From Syntrophaceae bacterium (GTDB lineage: Bacteria; Desulfobacterota; SM23-61), in contig JACAEW010000310.1 in the NCBI GenBank assembly GCA_013388675.1, positions 1 through 44,609 of the forward strand: a stretch of 44,609 nucleotides of DNA, read 5' to 3'. Below are positions 1 to 7,812 of this stretch, piece after piece. The stretch's first letter is position 1. Each line of letters opens with the position of its first letter. The position numbers and the translations under genes are program-made. Under the pieces are notes generated by a model. That model saw only the letters and a list, made by a program, of their open reading frames with translations, was not told the origin of the DNA and did no database searches.

Positions 1-236
1 CTGGGATTTCGTTTTAGGCGAAGGGTTCGGGGACCGGTGCCTTGGGGAAGCCGGGCCAGCGCTCCGGAACCCCGGATTTTTCCCGCCGAGGCTGTCCCGC
101 CCCGGGCGGGATGCCCCCCTGGGCGTGTGCGATGGAGTTGTTTTCTCCCTTTTTACCCACTCGATTGGGAGAAGACATAAAATAATAAGCCCCCCCCGGA
201 AATGCGGAATGGGGGGCCTGCCTCTTCTCCGCCCCT
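1..236. other. Window edge, no supported gene
   Basis: No gene can be supported in this stretch. It holds the putative terminator of the minus-strand MFS gene (176-217) and a GC palindrome at 95-111 (TCCCGCC, 3-nt loop, GGCGGGA). A 54-codon minus-strand frame (178 down to 14) has no recognisable domain and starts inside the terminator's T-rich tail, so I do not call it. Confidence 0.6.
176..217 (-). terminator. Putative Rho-independent terminator of the MFS gene
   Basis: On the minus strand a 7-bp perfect G/C stem (211-217 pairing with 189-195) is followed by a T-rich tract (about 176-188). It lies about 20 nt downstream of the MFS stop codon at 237. The loop is rather long, about 15 nt. Confidence 0.6.
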
Positions 237-1517
237 TCAGGAAACCCGTCTCACTTTCCGCGGCGCGGCCAGCCAGATGGCTGCGCCGGCCACCGCGAAA
301 AGAACGGTGGCCACGACGAAAGCCAGGAAATAATCCCCCGTCAATTCGAAAAGCCATCCCCCCAGCCAGGGGCCTATGGTGCCCCCTACGGCAAAAGCGA
401 ACCATACCGCCCCGACGATGGCCCCGACCCTCGGGCCTTGAAAGATGTCGGTGATGGATGCGGCGATGGTGGGCGAACAGAGGCCGTTGGCGGCCCCGAG
501 CGTGAGAGAGTAGTAATAGAGCATCCAGGGCTGGGAAGCATCGCGAATAAAGAGGAGGACGATCATCCCGGAAAGACCGATGGCCATGGCCACGGTGATG
601 GTCGCCTCCCGCCCGATCCGGTCGGAGACCAAGCTTGCCAGAGACCCCAAAGCGTAGGTAAGCCCGAACAGGGAAAGAACGGAAGAGGCGTAAAGCTTGG
701 AGTATCCCATATCAATGGCAAAGGCGACCTGATGAGCCAGGAGGATGTTCTGATTGATCCCCCAGAGAGAAAAAGTCGTAAGGCAGAGCAGCCAGAAGCG
801 GCCCTTGCGCACCGCTTTCCCAATAGTCCAACTCACGGCCGCCCACTCCGGGTCCACCACACGCAGGGGGCCCCTGACCGAAGAGGTCCGCCCTCCAGGC
901 GTTCCCGCAAAGCCATCCGGAGAAAGGCCCATATCGCGGGGGTGGTAGCGGACGACCCACACGATTAAGGGGAACATAACTCCGGCTACCACCAATCCTT
1001 CGATCAGGTAGGTATTTCGCCAGCCCACCGTGTCGATCAGCCAGGCGATGGCCGGATAGCAGCCGAAAGCCCCTCCGGAACCCAAAAAGAGCATGGAAAA
1101 GGCCAGGCCCCGCCTTTTTTCGAACCAGTTGCGCAGGACCGTGGTGAAGGGGACCGCGCCAATCATGCATAGACCGGCCCCGGATAAGATTCCAAAGGTG
1201 ATCCAGAAATGCCAAAGCTGGTTTCCCCAGCGGGAAAGGACGAGTCCCAGGGCCAAAAGAATGGCCCCAAGGACCATAGTTTTTCTGGGTCCCGTGCGGT
1301 CCACCAGGAATCCGGTGATGGGGGCCGCGATTCCGTAAATGAGAAGATGCAGGGAAAACATGGTCGCGGTGAGGTCCCTGGACCATTTAAATTCTTCCAA
1401 CAGGGAAGGGAAGATGACCGAAAAGGAGAAGCGGGCGCCGTATCCCAAAGCGTAGGCGGTGGCCCCCACGAGGGCTATATACCAGCCATAAAAAAAGGCA
1501 TCGTCTTTTTTATCCAT
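237..1517 (-). CDS. MFS transporter, OFA/monocarboxylate-like
   Basis: An inner-membrane secondary transporter of the major facilitator superfamily, about 426 aa with a 12-helix hydrophobic pattern. The N-terminus has the FYGWYI...YGARFSFSVIFP pattern common in MCT/OFA-type carriers. The helix 2-3 loop carries the MFS signature GFLVDRTGPRK (about residues 70-80), and the RIGREAT segment is its counterpart in the second half. Family members often move monocarboxylates or oxalate; the substrate here cannot be told from sequence. The ATG at 1517 is preferred over an in-frame TTG two codons upstream. It is divergent from the SDR/ADH pair across a 359-nt gap, so it may serve the same catabolic unit (inference). 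A terminator-like hairpin follows the stop. Confidence 0.85.
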   Translation of the reverse strand: MDKKDDAFFYGWYIALVGATAYALGYGARFSFSVIFPSLLEEFKWSRDLTATMFSLHLLIYGIAAPITGFLVDRTGPRKTMVLGAILLALGLVLSRWGNQLWHFWITFGILSGAGLCMIGAVPFTTVLRNWFEKRRGLAFSMLFLGSGGAFGCYPAIAWLIDTVGWRNTYLIEGLVVAGVMFPLIVWVVRYHPRDMGLSPDGFAGTPGGRTSSVRGPLRVVDPEWAAVSWTIGKAVRKGRFWLLCLTTFSLWGINQNILLAHQVAFAIDMGYSKLYASSVLSLFGLTYALGSLASLVSDRIGREATITVAMAIGLSGMIVLLFIRDASQPWMLYYYSLTLGAANGLCSPTIAASITDIFQGPRVGAIVGAVWFAFAVGGTIGPWLGGWLFELTGDYFLAFVVATVLFAVAGAAIWLAAPRKVRRVS

Positions 1518-1689
1518 CGGCAAAGTTTACCCCCCCGGGTTTTCGCAGCGGACCGGAAAACAGTGGTTGAAAGCGGCCGTGAACCGGTTTCCGGTCTTCA
1601 CGGAGGATTTTCGAGGCATCCCTCATGGTTGTTGGTTTTCTTGCACCCACCTGACAAATGAAAGTGCTGCATTCATTGAGAAAACATTA

Positions 1690-1715
1690 ATTATTTCCAA
1701 ATATTACGAAATAAT
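1690..1715. promoter_or_regulatory. 26-bp dyad, possible operator
   Basis: ATTATTTC (1690-1697) and GAAATAAT (1708-1715) are perfect inverted half-sites around a 10-nt spacer that contains the palindrome AATATT. It sits about 100 nt upstream of the SDR promoter, between divergent genes, as an operator or activator site would. No cognate regulator lies next to it, so this is a structural observation only. Confidence 0.4.
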
Positions 1716-1815
1716 CTGCCTTTTCCAGTCAAAGCGGGGGGGATTCCCGGATATTTTGGCCCCTTGGCCGGGGATGCCCTCCCCAGGCTTTTTTGAAGGC
1801 GAATCGCAAGTTTTC

Positions 1816-1845
1816 TTGTAAATTTTCCAAGTTTCAGTGTATTAT
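1816..1845 (+). promoter_or_regulatory. Probable sigma70 promoter of the SDR-ADH operon
   Basis: TTGTAA (1816-1821), an 18-nt spacer and TATTAT (1840-1845) lie just upstream of the strong AAGGAG ribosome site (1864-1869) and the ATG at 1877. Confidence 0.5.
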
Positions 1846-1876
1846 ATGCGGCAATCGAGCGACAAGGAGAATTCCA

Positions 1877-2647
1877 ATGATCCTGGAAAAATTCAGCCTC
1901 AAAGGGAAGAGCGGAATCATCACCGGCGGCGGGACAGGGCTGGGCAAAGGCATGGCCAAAGCCCTCGCGGAAGCGGGAGCTTCGCTCCTGGTGGTGGGGA
2001 GGAGGATGGATGTCCTGGAAAAGGCGTCGCAAGAGTTGAGCGGGTTGAGCGCCGGAGCGGTAATTCCATTTTCCGCCGACGTCTCCCGGATGGGCGAACT
2101 GCCGAAGATCGTGGAAAAGGCCGCCAAGGAGTTCGGCAAAATAGACTTTCTCGTCAACAATGCCGGGGCCATTCGCAGGGCCCCGGTGGAGAATTATTCC
2201 GAAGCCGACTGGGACGTGGTGGTCCAGACCAACCTGAAGGGGCCCTTCTTTTTGAGTCAGGCCGTGGCCCGGACTATGATCCAAGCCAAACGGGCCGGGT
2301 CGATCGTGAATACCGCTTCGCTCATCGCCTACATCGGCGGCAAAAACGTTCCGGCCTATGCGGCCAGCAAAGCGGGAATCAAGCAGGTGACCATGTCCAT
2401 GGCCACGGCCTGGGCGCCTTACGGGATCCGGGTGAACGCGATCGCCCCCGGATGGTTCGTCACCGACCTCACCGAGGCGGTGCAAAAGGACCCAGGCCGG
2501 AACGCGGAGATCCTGAACCGCATTCCCCTGGGCCGCTGGGGAAGTCCCGATGAGCTGGGGGGAATGGCGCTTTACCTGGTTTCCGACGCATCCAGTTATG
2601 TAACCGGCCAGACTTTCGTGGTCGATGGAGGCTGGCTCGCAAACTAA
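1877..2647 (+). CDS. Short-chain dehydrogenase/reductase, gluconate/KduD-like
   Basis: A classical cytosolic NAD(P)-dependent SDR oxidoreductase, 256 aa, the usual length. The cofactor loop TGGGTGLG is at residues 16-23 and NNAG at 94-97. The catalytic triad is Ser148, Tyr161 and Lys165 (YAASK). The C-terminal pattern GRWGSPDELGG...SYVTGQTFVVDGG is typical of gluconate 5-dehydrogenase, KduD and 3-oxoacyl reductase-type SDRs. The frame is open further upstream, but the ATG at 1877 has an AAGGAG site 7 nt before it and is the chosen start. The next gene, a zinc alcohol dehydrogenase, starts 15 nt after the stop. SDR plus medium-chain zinc dehydrogenase is the arrangement of idonate/gluconate-type sugar-acid interconversion, which is my best guess for its role. 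Confidence 0.88.
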   Translation: MILEKFSLKGKSGIITGGGTGLGKGMAKALAEAGASLLVVGRRMDVLEKASQELSGLSAGAVIPFSADVSRMGELPKIVEKAAKEFGKIDFLVNNAGAIRRAPVENYSEADWDVVVQTNLKGPFFLSQAVARTMIQAKRAGSIVNTASLIAYIGGKNVPAYAASKAGIKQVTMSMATAWAPYGIRVNAIAPGWFVTDLTEAVQKDPGRNAEILNRIPLGRWGSPDELGGMALYLVSDASSYVTGQTFVVDGGWLAN

Positions 2648-2662
2648 AATGGGGAGGGCGTG

Positions 2663-3685
2663 ATGAAGGGTATCTATCTCACCGGTCCGAACAATTTTTC
2701 GCTCCAGGAGTTGAATGACCCGGTGCCCGGAAAGAACGATGTGCTCATCAAGGTCCGCATGGCCGGAATCTGCGGTTCGGACGTCCATTTATTGAGGGGG
2801 CGCAACCCTTTCGCCGCCTATCCCCTCGTGCCGGGACATGAGTATTTGGGAGAAGTCCTCCAAGCTCCCAAAGGCCGGGGCCTGCGCAAGGGGGACAAGG
2901 TCACCGTCTTCCCCGAAGTCGGCTGCGGAAAATGCCCGGCCTGCAAAGAGGGAAGGCTGGTTCATTGTCCCGAATTTAAGTTTGTGGGGGTTAGGGTCCC
3001 GGGCGGCTGTTTCTGCGAAAAGGTGGTGGCTCCCTGCGAGCGGGTCGTCAAATTGCCCAAGACCATGAAGGACGAAGAAGGGGCTATGGTGGAGCCCACG
3101 GCGGTGGCTGTGCACGCCGTCCAAAGGGGCGGAGTCAAAAAAGGGGACAAGGTGGTAGTCATCGGCGGGGGGACCATCGGCCTTCTTACCGCCCAGGCCG
3201 CGCGGGCCTTCGGGGCCTCCCGGGTGGTGGTCTCCGAGCCCATCGCGGAAAGACGGAAGATCGCCCAGGCGCTTGGCTTCAAGCTCATCTGCAACCCCCT
3301 GGATCACGACCTGCTGGCGTACATCAAGGATGAAATCCGTCACGTGGATGTGGTATTCGACGTGGTGGGAATCAAAAAAACTCTGGAAGACAGCCAGGCC
3401 ATGCTCCGGCCCGACGGGACCCTCGTCCTGATCGCCCTTCCTCATATCGAGGGACTGGGAGTTCCTTACCAGCCCATCTTTGCCAAAGAACTCCGGGTGA
3501 TCGGCTCTCGGACCTACTTCCTGAAGGATTTCCCCCTGGCCATTCGCCTCATGCAGGCCAAGAAAATCCGGGTGAAGCCCATCATCAGCGAAATCCTTCC
3601 CTTGGCGAGGTTTCAGGAAGGGTTGGATCACCTGGAAAGAGAGCCCGAAAAGTACGTGAAAGTCCTGGTCCGTCCGTCTGAATAG
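2663..3685 (+). CDS. Zinc-dependent medium-chain alcohol dehydrogenase
   Basis: Medium-chain (MDR) NAD(P)-dependent polyol/sugar-acid dehydrogenase, 340 aa. Catalytic zinc residues are Cys37, His59 and Glu60 (PGHE), with Glu144 in MVEPTAV. The structural-zinc loop has four cysteines at 88, 91, 94 and 102. The Rossmann motif GGGTIGLL begins at about residue 168. The pattern fits sorbitol, L-idonate or threonine dehydrogenase-like enzymes, but the substrate is not determinable. A GTG one codon upstream (2660) is an alternative start. It is almost certainly co-transcribed with the preceding SDR. No terminator is evident in the 125 nt that separate it from the convergent MFS gene. Confidence 0.88.
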   Translation: MKGIYLTGPNNFSLQELNDPVPGKNDVLIKVRMAGICGSDVHLLRGRNPFAAYPLVPGHEYLGEVLQAPKGRGLRKGDKVTVFPEVGCGKCPACKEGRLVHCPEFKFVGVRVPGGCFCEKVVAPCERVVKLPKTMKDEEGAMVEPTAVAVHAVQRGGVKKGDKVVVIGGGTIGLLTAQAARAFGASRVVVSEPIAERRKIAQALGFKLICNPLDHDLLAYIKDEIRHVDVVFDVVGIKKTLEDSQAMLRPDGTLVLIALPHIEGLGVPYQPIFAKELRVIGSRTYFLKDFPLAIRLMQAKKIRVKPIISEILPLARFQEGLDHLEREPEKYVKVLVRPSE

Positions 3686-3810
3686 GTCGCCCTCTCGATT
3701 TTCGGCCCCCCAAATCCTTTCCTCTCTCTCTTTAGCGGGGATCTCGAGCGGACAACCTCTGCGTGTTCCCGTCCGACCCCTTCTGAAATGAATTATGCCT
3801 CCCGCACCCG

Positions 3811-4989
3811 TTACCTTGGCACGCTTTGGTCCTGAGCGCCCGGGAGGAAAAGGGAGATTAACAGGGAACCGGCGGGTAAAAGAAGCAGGAACCCCATGGC
3901 CCCTTCGATTCCCAGGGCGTCGGCCAGCGCCCCGGTCCCCAGGACTCCAAACCCGGCCAGGCCCCAGGCCATTCCCATGATGATTCCGGAAACGGTCCGG
4001 GCTTTGCCGGGGGCCATCTCCTGGGCCAGGACGATGCAGGCCGATTCGCTGAGGAAAAAAAGAAACCCCAAAAGAGAAAGGATGATAAAACTGGCCGGGC
4101 CCTTCCAAACCAGGAAAGCCAAAAAGGCGGGGAGGACCAGGGCGGAGGAGGCGATAATCATTTTTTTCCTTCCCACCCGGTCCGCGAGGATTCCCCCGAT
4201 GAGCCCTCCCAAAGCCCCGCAGACCATGAAGACAGTAAAGGAGCTACCCGCAGCCAGCAGAGAAAACCCCCGCAGTTTTTGAAAGGTGGGGAGAAAGGTG
4301 GTCAAGCTCAAAACGGCCGTGACCCGGAGGACAACAACCCCCAGCAGGAGACCAAACCTTGAAAGGCGCCGACGCATCTGTTGTCCCACGGAGGGCAGAG
4401 ATGCCGAAGACGGGGCAACCAATTTCTCCCCTCTGGGGGCATAGCGGTAAAGAAGCCAGACCAACCCCAAAGCCGGCAGGCAGGAGAGAAAACTCCAGTT
4501 CAACCCCAGGTTGGAAACGACCGGCAGAATCAAGAAAGGCCCTAACCCATACCCCGCGTTTCCTCCCAGCATGAAGATGGACATCCCCAGGGTTCTCTTC
4601 CCGCGGCTCAGTGACGCGGCCATGGCCGCAGCCTCGGGGTGGAAGGCGGCCCCTCCCATTCCGCCCAGGATCAAGAGAAAGACCAGAAGGGGGTAATGGT
4701 GGACAGCCCCGATGAAACTCAGGCTTACCCCGCAGACCAATGGGCCCAGGAGAATCAAAGTGCGCCCCCCAAGCCTATCGGCGAGGTACCCGAAGAGCGG
4801 TTGGGTCAGGGAGGCTGAAAAACTCAGGACCGTAGCCAGGACACCGGCCCGGGTGAAGGTAAGCTGGAATTTCTCCACCAGAAGGGGGAGCAGGGGAGGA
4901 AGAAAAGCGGGGTATAGATCATTGATAAAATGACCCAGGGCGAAAAGGCCCGCCTGACTTAAAAAGGGTTTCCGGGGCGGTTGGCTCAT
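3811..4989 (-). CDS. MFS transporter, fosmidomycin-resistance (Fsr)-like
   Basis: A 12-helix MFS exporter-type protein of about 392 aa. HFINDLYPAFLPPLLPLL near the N-terminus and GGMGGAAFHPEAAA at about residues 100-115 are hallmarks of the Fsr (fosmidomycin resistance) MFS subfamily. It also carries the MFS loop GYLADRLGGR. Many Fsr-type carriers in anaerobes are of unknown substrate, so I do not claim drug resistance. An in-frame ATG at 5043 would add 18 residues, but that extension would run through the divergent promoter of the GntR gene. Its 5' end faces the GntR regulator and its operator at 5066-5096, so it could be a target of that regulator (inference). Confidence 0.82.
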   Translation of the reverse strand: MSQPPRKPFLSQAGLFALGHFINDLYPAFLPPLLPLLVEKFQLTFTRAGVLATVLSFSASLTQPLFGYLADRLGGRTLILLGPLVCGVSLSFIGAVHHYPLLVFLLILGGMGGAAFHPEAAAMAASLSRGKRTLGMSIFMLGGNAGYGLGPFLILPVVSNLGLNWSFLSCLPALGLVWLLYRYAPRGEKLVAPSSASLPSVGQQMRRRLSRFGLLLGVVVLRVTAVLSLTTFLPTFQKLRGFSLLAAGSSFTVFMVCGALGGLIGGILADRVGRKKMIIASSALVLPAFLAFLVWKGPASFIILSLLGFLFFLSESACIVLAQEMAPGKARTVSGIIMGMAWGLAGFGVLGTGALADALGIEGAMGFLLLLPAGSLLISLFLPGAQDQSVPR

Positions 4990-5033
4990 GCCTTTTATCA
5001 TCATCCGAACTTGACGAAAGATAAAGAAAAAAC

Positions 5034-5062
5034 TTGACATCATTTGGGGATTTTCCTAAAAT
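5034..5062 (+). promoter_or_regulatory. Near-consensus sigma70 promoter of the GntR gene
   Basis: TTGACA (5034-5039), a 17-nt spacer and TAAAAT (5057-5062). The predicted start of transcription is near 5069, inside the operator dyad at 5066-5096. A promoter here rules out the upstream in-frame ATG at 5044 as the translation start. Confidence 0.75.
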
Positions 5063-5065
5063 CCA

Positions 5066-5096
5066 ATTGGATATATGGTCAGACCAAATATCCAAT
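5066..5096. promoter_or_regulatory. 31-bp FadR/GntR-type operator dyad
   Basis: The core TGGTCAGACCA (5076-5086) fits the TGGTnnnACCA pattern bound by many FadR-subfamily GntR regulators. The symmetry extends outwards: TTGGATATATGGTC (5067-5080) against GACCAAATATCCAA (5082-5095) matches at 13 of 14 positions around a single central A, plus a flanking A/T pair. It covers the predicted +1 of the regulator gene, so repression by occlusion and autoregulation are likely (inference). Confidence 0.75.
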
Positions 5097-5118
5097 ACAA
5101 CTCAAATTCCTTTTGAAG

Positions 5119-5901
5119 ATGTCAAACCATCGAGTGCAGGGTTCAAAAAAAGCAAGCACAGTTTCGATTCCTTTTCAACCGGTCCGGAAGAAATCCATTC
5201 CCGAGGCGATCATCCAAGAAATCAGGTCCTTGATTGATGCTGGGCATATTTCTCTCGGAAGCAAGCTGCCCGGGGAAAGGGAGCTCTCCAGGATGATGAA
5301 AGTGAGCCGGCCCTCCCTTCGGGAAGCTTTGGGAGTATTGAGCATCTTGGGAATTATCGAACACCGGCCTGGAAGCGGCACCTATCTAACTTCCTCTGCC
5401 GAGGGATGGCCCACCGAACCTTTCAGTATCCTCTTCCTATTAAAGAAAAAAACTCTTTTTGAGATCTTCGAGGCCCGGAAAATTCTCGAGGGTGGTATCG
5501 CCGGTCTTGCCGCAGTAAATCGCAGCGAGGAAGACCTGGATGCCCTGAAGAGGGAACTGGATTCTATGCGGGAAAACCTCAGGTCCCCCGAAAAATACTC
5601 CCGGCATGAGATGGGTTTTCATCATGCGGTAATCGACGCCGCGGGAAACACGGTGATCGCGGACCTGATGGAAAATCTCTATAAGCTTTTTAAGGAGACC
5701 CGAGCTCGTATTTACCGACATTTTTCGGCTCGGATCAAATCGTACCGAGAACAGGATTATCGGAATCATGAACGCATTTTCCGGGCGATTCAAGGCGGGG
5801 ATGCAAATAACGCCACCAAGGCCATGGTTGAGCACCTTCTTGATTTCGAAAAGAGGCTGCGAGAGGAAAAAAACAGAGAAGAATTAAATCGGAACGGTTG
5901 A
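5119..5901 (+). CDS. FadR-subfamily GntR transcriptional regulator
   Basis: DNA-binding repressor or activator of the FCD (FadR C-terminal domain) class, 260 aa. The winged helix lies at about residues 28-91, with the recognisable PGERELSRMMKVSRPSLREAL and GIIEHRPGSGTYL segments. The helical FCD effector domain follows at about 110-245 and has histidines at 168, 217 and 239 that could bind a metal. Family effectors are usually carboxylates or acyl-CoAs. The ATG at 5119 is chosen because the promoter and operator occupy the DNA around the more upstream ATG. The ribosome site is weak. It is followed in the same orientation by a TRAP binding protein and pxpBC, so it probably controls uptake and use of that solute. 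Confidence 0.88.
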   Translation: MSNHRVQGSKKASTVSIPFQPVRKKSIPEAIIQEIRSLIDAGHISLGSKLPGERELSRMMKVSRPSLREALGVLSILGIIEHRPGSGTYLTSSAEGWPTEPFSILFLLKKKTLFEIFEARKILEGGIAGLAAVNRSEEDLDALKRELDSMRENLRSPEKYSRHEMGFHHAVIDAAGNTVIADLMENLYKLFKETRARIYRHFSARIKSYREQDYRNHERIFRAIQGGDANNATKAMVEHLLDFEKRLREEKNREELNRNG

Positions 5902-5974
5902 TTCAAGATGAATTCCTGCGAAGGATCGAAAATTCAGGGCCTGGAAACCCTAATCCAAGAAGGAGGAAGAAATC

Positions 5975-6964
5975 ATGCATGCAAAACAAAGATTCATTTT
6001 CAGGCTTGCGATCGGATTCATGACTGTGTTCCTGATGTGCGGGACGGTTTCCGCCCAGACCAAGTGGGACATGCCCATGGCTTATCCGGTAAACAATTTC
6101 CACAGTGGGAACAATCAGAAATTTGCCGACGCGGTCAAGCAACGCACCGATGGGAAGTTGCAGATTGTCACTCACCCGGGCGCCTCCCTCTTTAAGGCGC
6201 CCGAGATTAAACGGGCGGTCCAGACTGGCCAGGCGCAAATCGGAGAGGTGCTGATGGTTTTGCTGGCCAATGAATACGCAATTTATGAAGCTGACTTTCT
6301 GCCTTTTTTTGCCGACAGTTTCGAGGATGCCGTGAAGCTATACCAGATTCAGAAGCCCTTCGTGGAAAAAAATCTGGACTCCCAGGGGATGAAACTTCTT
6401 TATGCGGTCATTTGGCCGCCGCAGGGCCTTTATTCCTCCCGCGAGATCAAAACGGTGGGGGATATGAGAGGGTTGGCGTGGAGAGCCCAAAGCACGGCCA
6501 TGATCCGAATTGCTGAACTGGTGAAGGCGCAACCCGTCACCGTGCAGGCCGCCGAACTCAGCCAGGCCCTGGCTACCGGGAAGGTCAACGCGATGATGAG
6601 TTCGGCAACCACAGGGGTGGACAGCAAGGTCTGGGAACAGGTGAAATATTTCTATGATACCCAGGCCTGCCTGCCGAAAAACATGGTGATCGTGAACAAA
6701 TCCAGCTTGAACAAACTCGACATGGCGACTCAGAACATTTTGATGGAAGAGGGCAAGAAGGCCGAAGCCGCCGGCTGGGATGCCTGCAAAAAAGTGACCG
6801 CCGAATCGGTAGCGATCCTGAAGAAGAATGGCATGCTGGTTCAGCCGCCCAGCCCCGAGTTGAAGAAGGGTTTGGCTGAAGTAGGGAAGATCATGGCGGA
6901 AGAGTGGGCGAAGAAGGCGGGAGCCGACGGGCTGAAACTGTTAGAGGAATTTCGTAAAAAATAG
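5975..6964 (+). CDS. TRAP transporter substrate-binding protein (DctP family)
   Basis: Periplasmic solute-binding protein of a tripartite ATP-independent transporter, 329 aa. It has a signal peptide with cleavage expected after about residue 27 (VSA-Q), and the DctP fold continues to the C-terminus. The motif GLYSSREIKTVGDMRGL (about 150-166) is the usual hinge region before the substrate-contacting arginine segment. An AAGGAGG site sits 8 nt upstream of the ATG. No dctQM genes follow it. The next genes are pxpB and pxpC, and the nearest dctQM pair (8808-10687) lies on the other strand with its own dctP. It may borrow membrane subunits encoded elsewhere. Adjacency suggests the ligand could be 5-oxoproline or another small lactam/carboxylate (inference). 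Confidence 0.87.
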   Translation: MHAKQRFIFRLAIGFMTVFLMCGTVSAQTKWDMPMAYPVNNFHSGNNQKFADAVKQRTDGKLQIVTHPGASLFKAPEIKRAVQTGQAQIGEVLMVLLANEYAIYEADFLPFFADSFEDAVKLYQIQKPFVEKNLDSQGMKLLYAVIWPPQGLYSSREIKTVGDMRGLAWRAQSTAMIRIAELVKAQPVTVQAAELSQALATGKVNAMMSSATTGVDSKVWEQVKYFYDTQACLPKNMVIVNKSSLNKLDMATQNILMEEGKKAEAAGWDACKKVTAESVAILKKNGMLVQPPSPELKKGLAEVGKIMAEEWAKKAGADGLKLLEEFRKK

Positions 6965-7107
6965 ACACTCCTCCAAGAACATGCCAATTATAAAGGTGTC
7001 TTGATCGCCTTGGCGGGAAACGAACAGACCAGGGGAGGAAAAGAGTCCAGGTGGGTTGAGGCCTCACCGCCGCAAATTTATTCTTGCGCGATAGGGAATC
7101 GGATCAA

Positions 7108-7812
7108 TTGAGCGAATGGCCGAAAATCAAGCCCTCCGGCGACAGCGCTATGCTGGTTGAGTTCGATAACCGGATCGACCCGGAGGTGAACCGCCTTGTG
7201 CGGGCGCTGGCCCTGGCCCTTGAATCCGACCGGCCCCCGGGCGTTCAGGAAATCCTTCCCGCCTACCGGACCCTGATGGTGACCTACGATCCCCTGCAGA
7301 TTGAATATCGTTCTTTGCAGGAGAAGATCGAGGGGTGCCTGGACCGAGCCGACCGTGTCGACCTTCCCGCCCGGCGGCTTTTCCGGTTGCCAACGGTTTA
7401 CGGGGGAGCCCATGGACCGGACCTGGACCGGGTGGCTCAAATTCTCCATGTCTCCCCGGAAGAAGTGGTCCAGCGCTTTTCCCAGACCCGCTTCCTGGTT
7501 TATTTCATCGGCTTTATCTGCGGCCTGGCCTATCTAGGGGGACTTCCCGAAAGCCTCCGGGTTTCCCGGCTGCCAACGCCCCGGACCATCGTTCCAGGGG
7601 GGTCTGTGGGGTTTGCCGGGGGGCAGGCCAACGCCATCGCTACGGATCAACCTTCGGGATTCAATTACATCGGGAGAACCTTTGTCACCCTTTACGATCC
7701 CCAAAGCTTTCCTCCCATCCCCTTCATCGCCGGGGATGAAATTATTTTTCCGTCCGTCTCGGAAGAGGAGGCCTTACGCGCGAAGGGAAAGGAGGCGGAG
7801 GAATTTTTATGA
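7108..7812 (+). CDS. pxpB: 5-oxoprolinase subunit PxpB (KipI family)
   Basis: Subunit B of the ATP-dependent 5-oxoprolinase PxpABC, which opens pyroglutamate to glutamate. About 234 aa in the cyclophilin-like CT_C_D (KipI/PxpB) fold. The N-terminus has GDSAMLVEFDNRID. The C-terminal part carries the signature LPTPRTIVPGGSVGFAGG followed by SGFNYIGRT. The start is uncertain: TTG at 7108 is used here and TTG at 7084 is an alternative; there is no nearby ATG. The stop overlaps the pxpC start in an ATGA, so translation is coupled. No pxpA (LamB/YcsF) gene is in the window. Confidence 0.85.
   Translation: MSEWPKIKPSGDSAMLVEFDNRIDPEVNRLVRALALALESDRPPGVQEILPAYRTLMVTYDPLQIEYRSLQEKIEGCLDRADRVDLPARRLFRLPTVYGGAHGPDLDRVAQILHVSPEEVVQRFSQTRFLVYFIGFICGLAYLGGLPESLRVSRLPTPRTIVPGGSVGFAGGQANAIATDQPSGFNYIGRTFVTLYDPQSFPPIPFIAGDEIIFPSVSEEEALRAKGKEAEEFL

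Larger units (their letters stand above)
1518..1876. other. Divergent intergenic region, MFS / SDR-ADH
   Basis: This 359-nt control region holds no gene. It contains an AT-rich dyad at 1690-1715 and a sigma70-like promoter at 1816-1845 reading towards the SDR gene. The part next to the MFS gene (1518-1660) shows no clear promoter to my eye. Confidence 0.6.

Noticed and set aside
14..178. 54-codon minus-strand frame at the left edge
   Set aside because: It starts in the tail of the MFS terminator, encodes a Pro/Gly-rich peptide through a GC palindrome, and has no ribosome site or domain.
1691..2788. 365-codon open frame on the minus strand opposite the SDR gene
   Set aside because: Antisense to an SDR with an intact catalytic triad; composition of a shadow frame.
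2789..4108. 439-codon open frame on the minus strand opposite the zinc dehydrogenase
   Set aside because: It runs antisense to a clear zinc alcohol dehydrogenase and into the MFS gene, is rich in Gly/Pro/Arg/His typical of shadow frames in GC-rich DNA, and has no domain.
5044..5118. Upstream ATG of the GntR gene
   Set aside because: The -10 box and operator dyad lie downstream of this ATG, so it would precede the transcript start.
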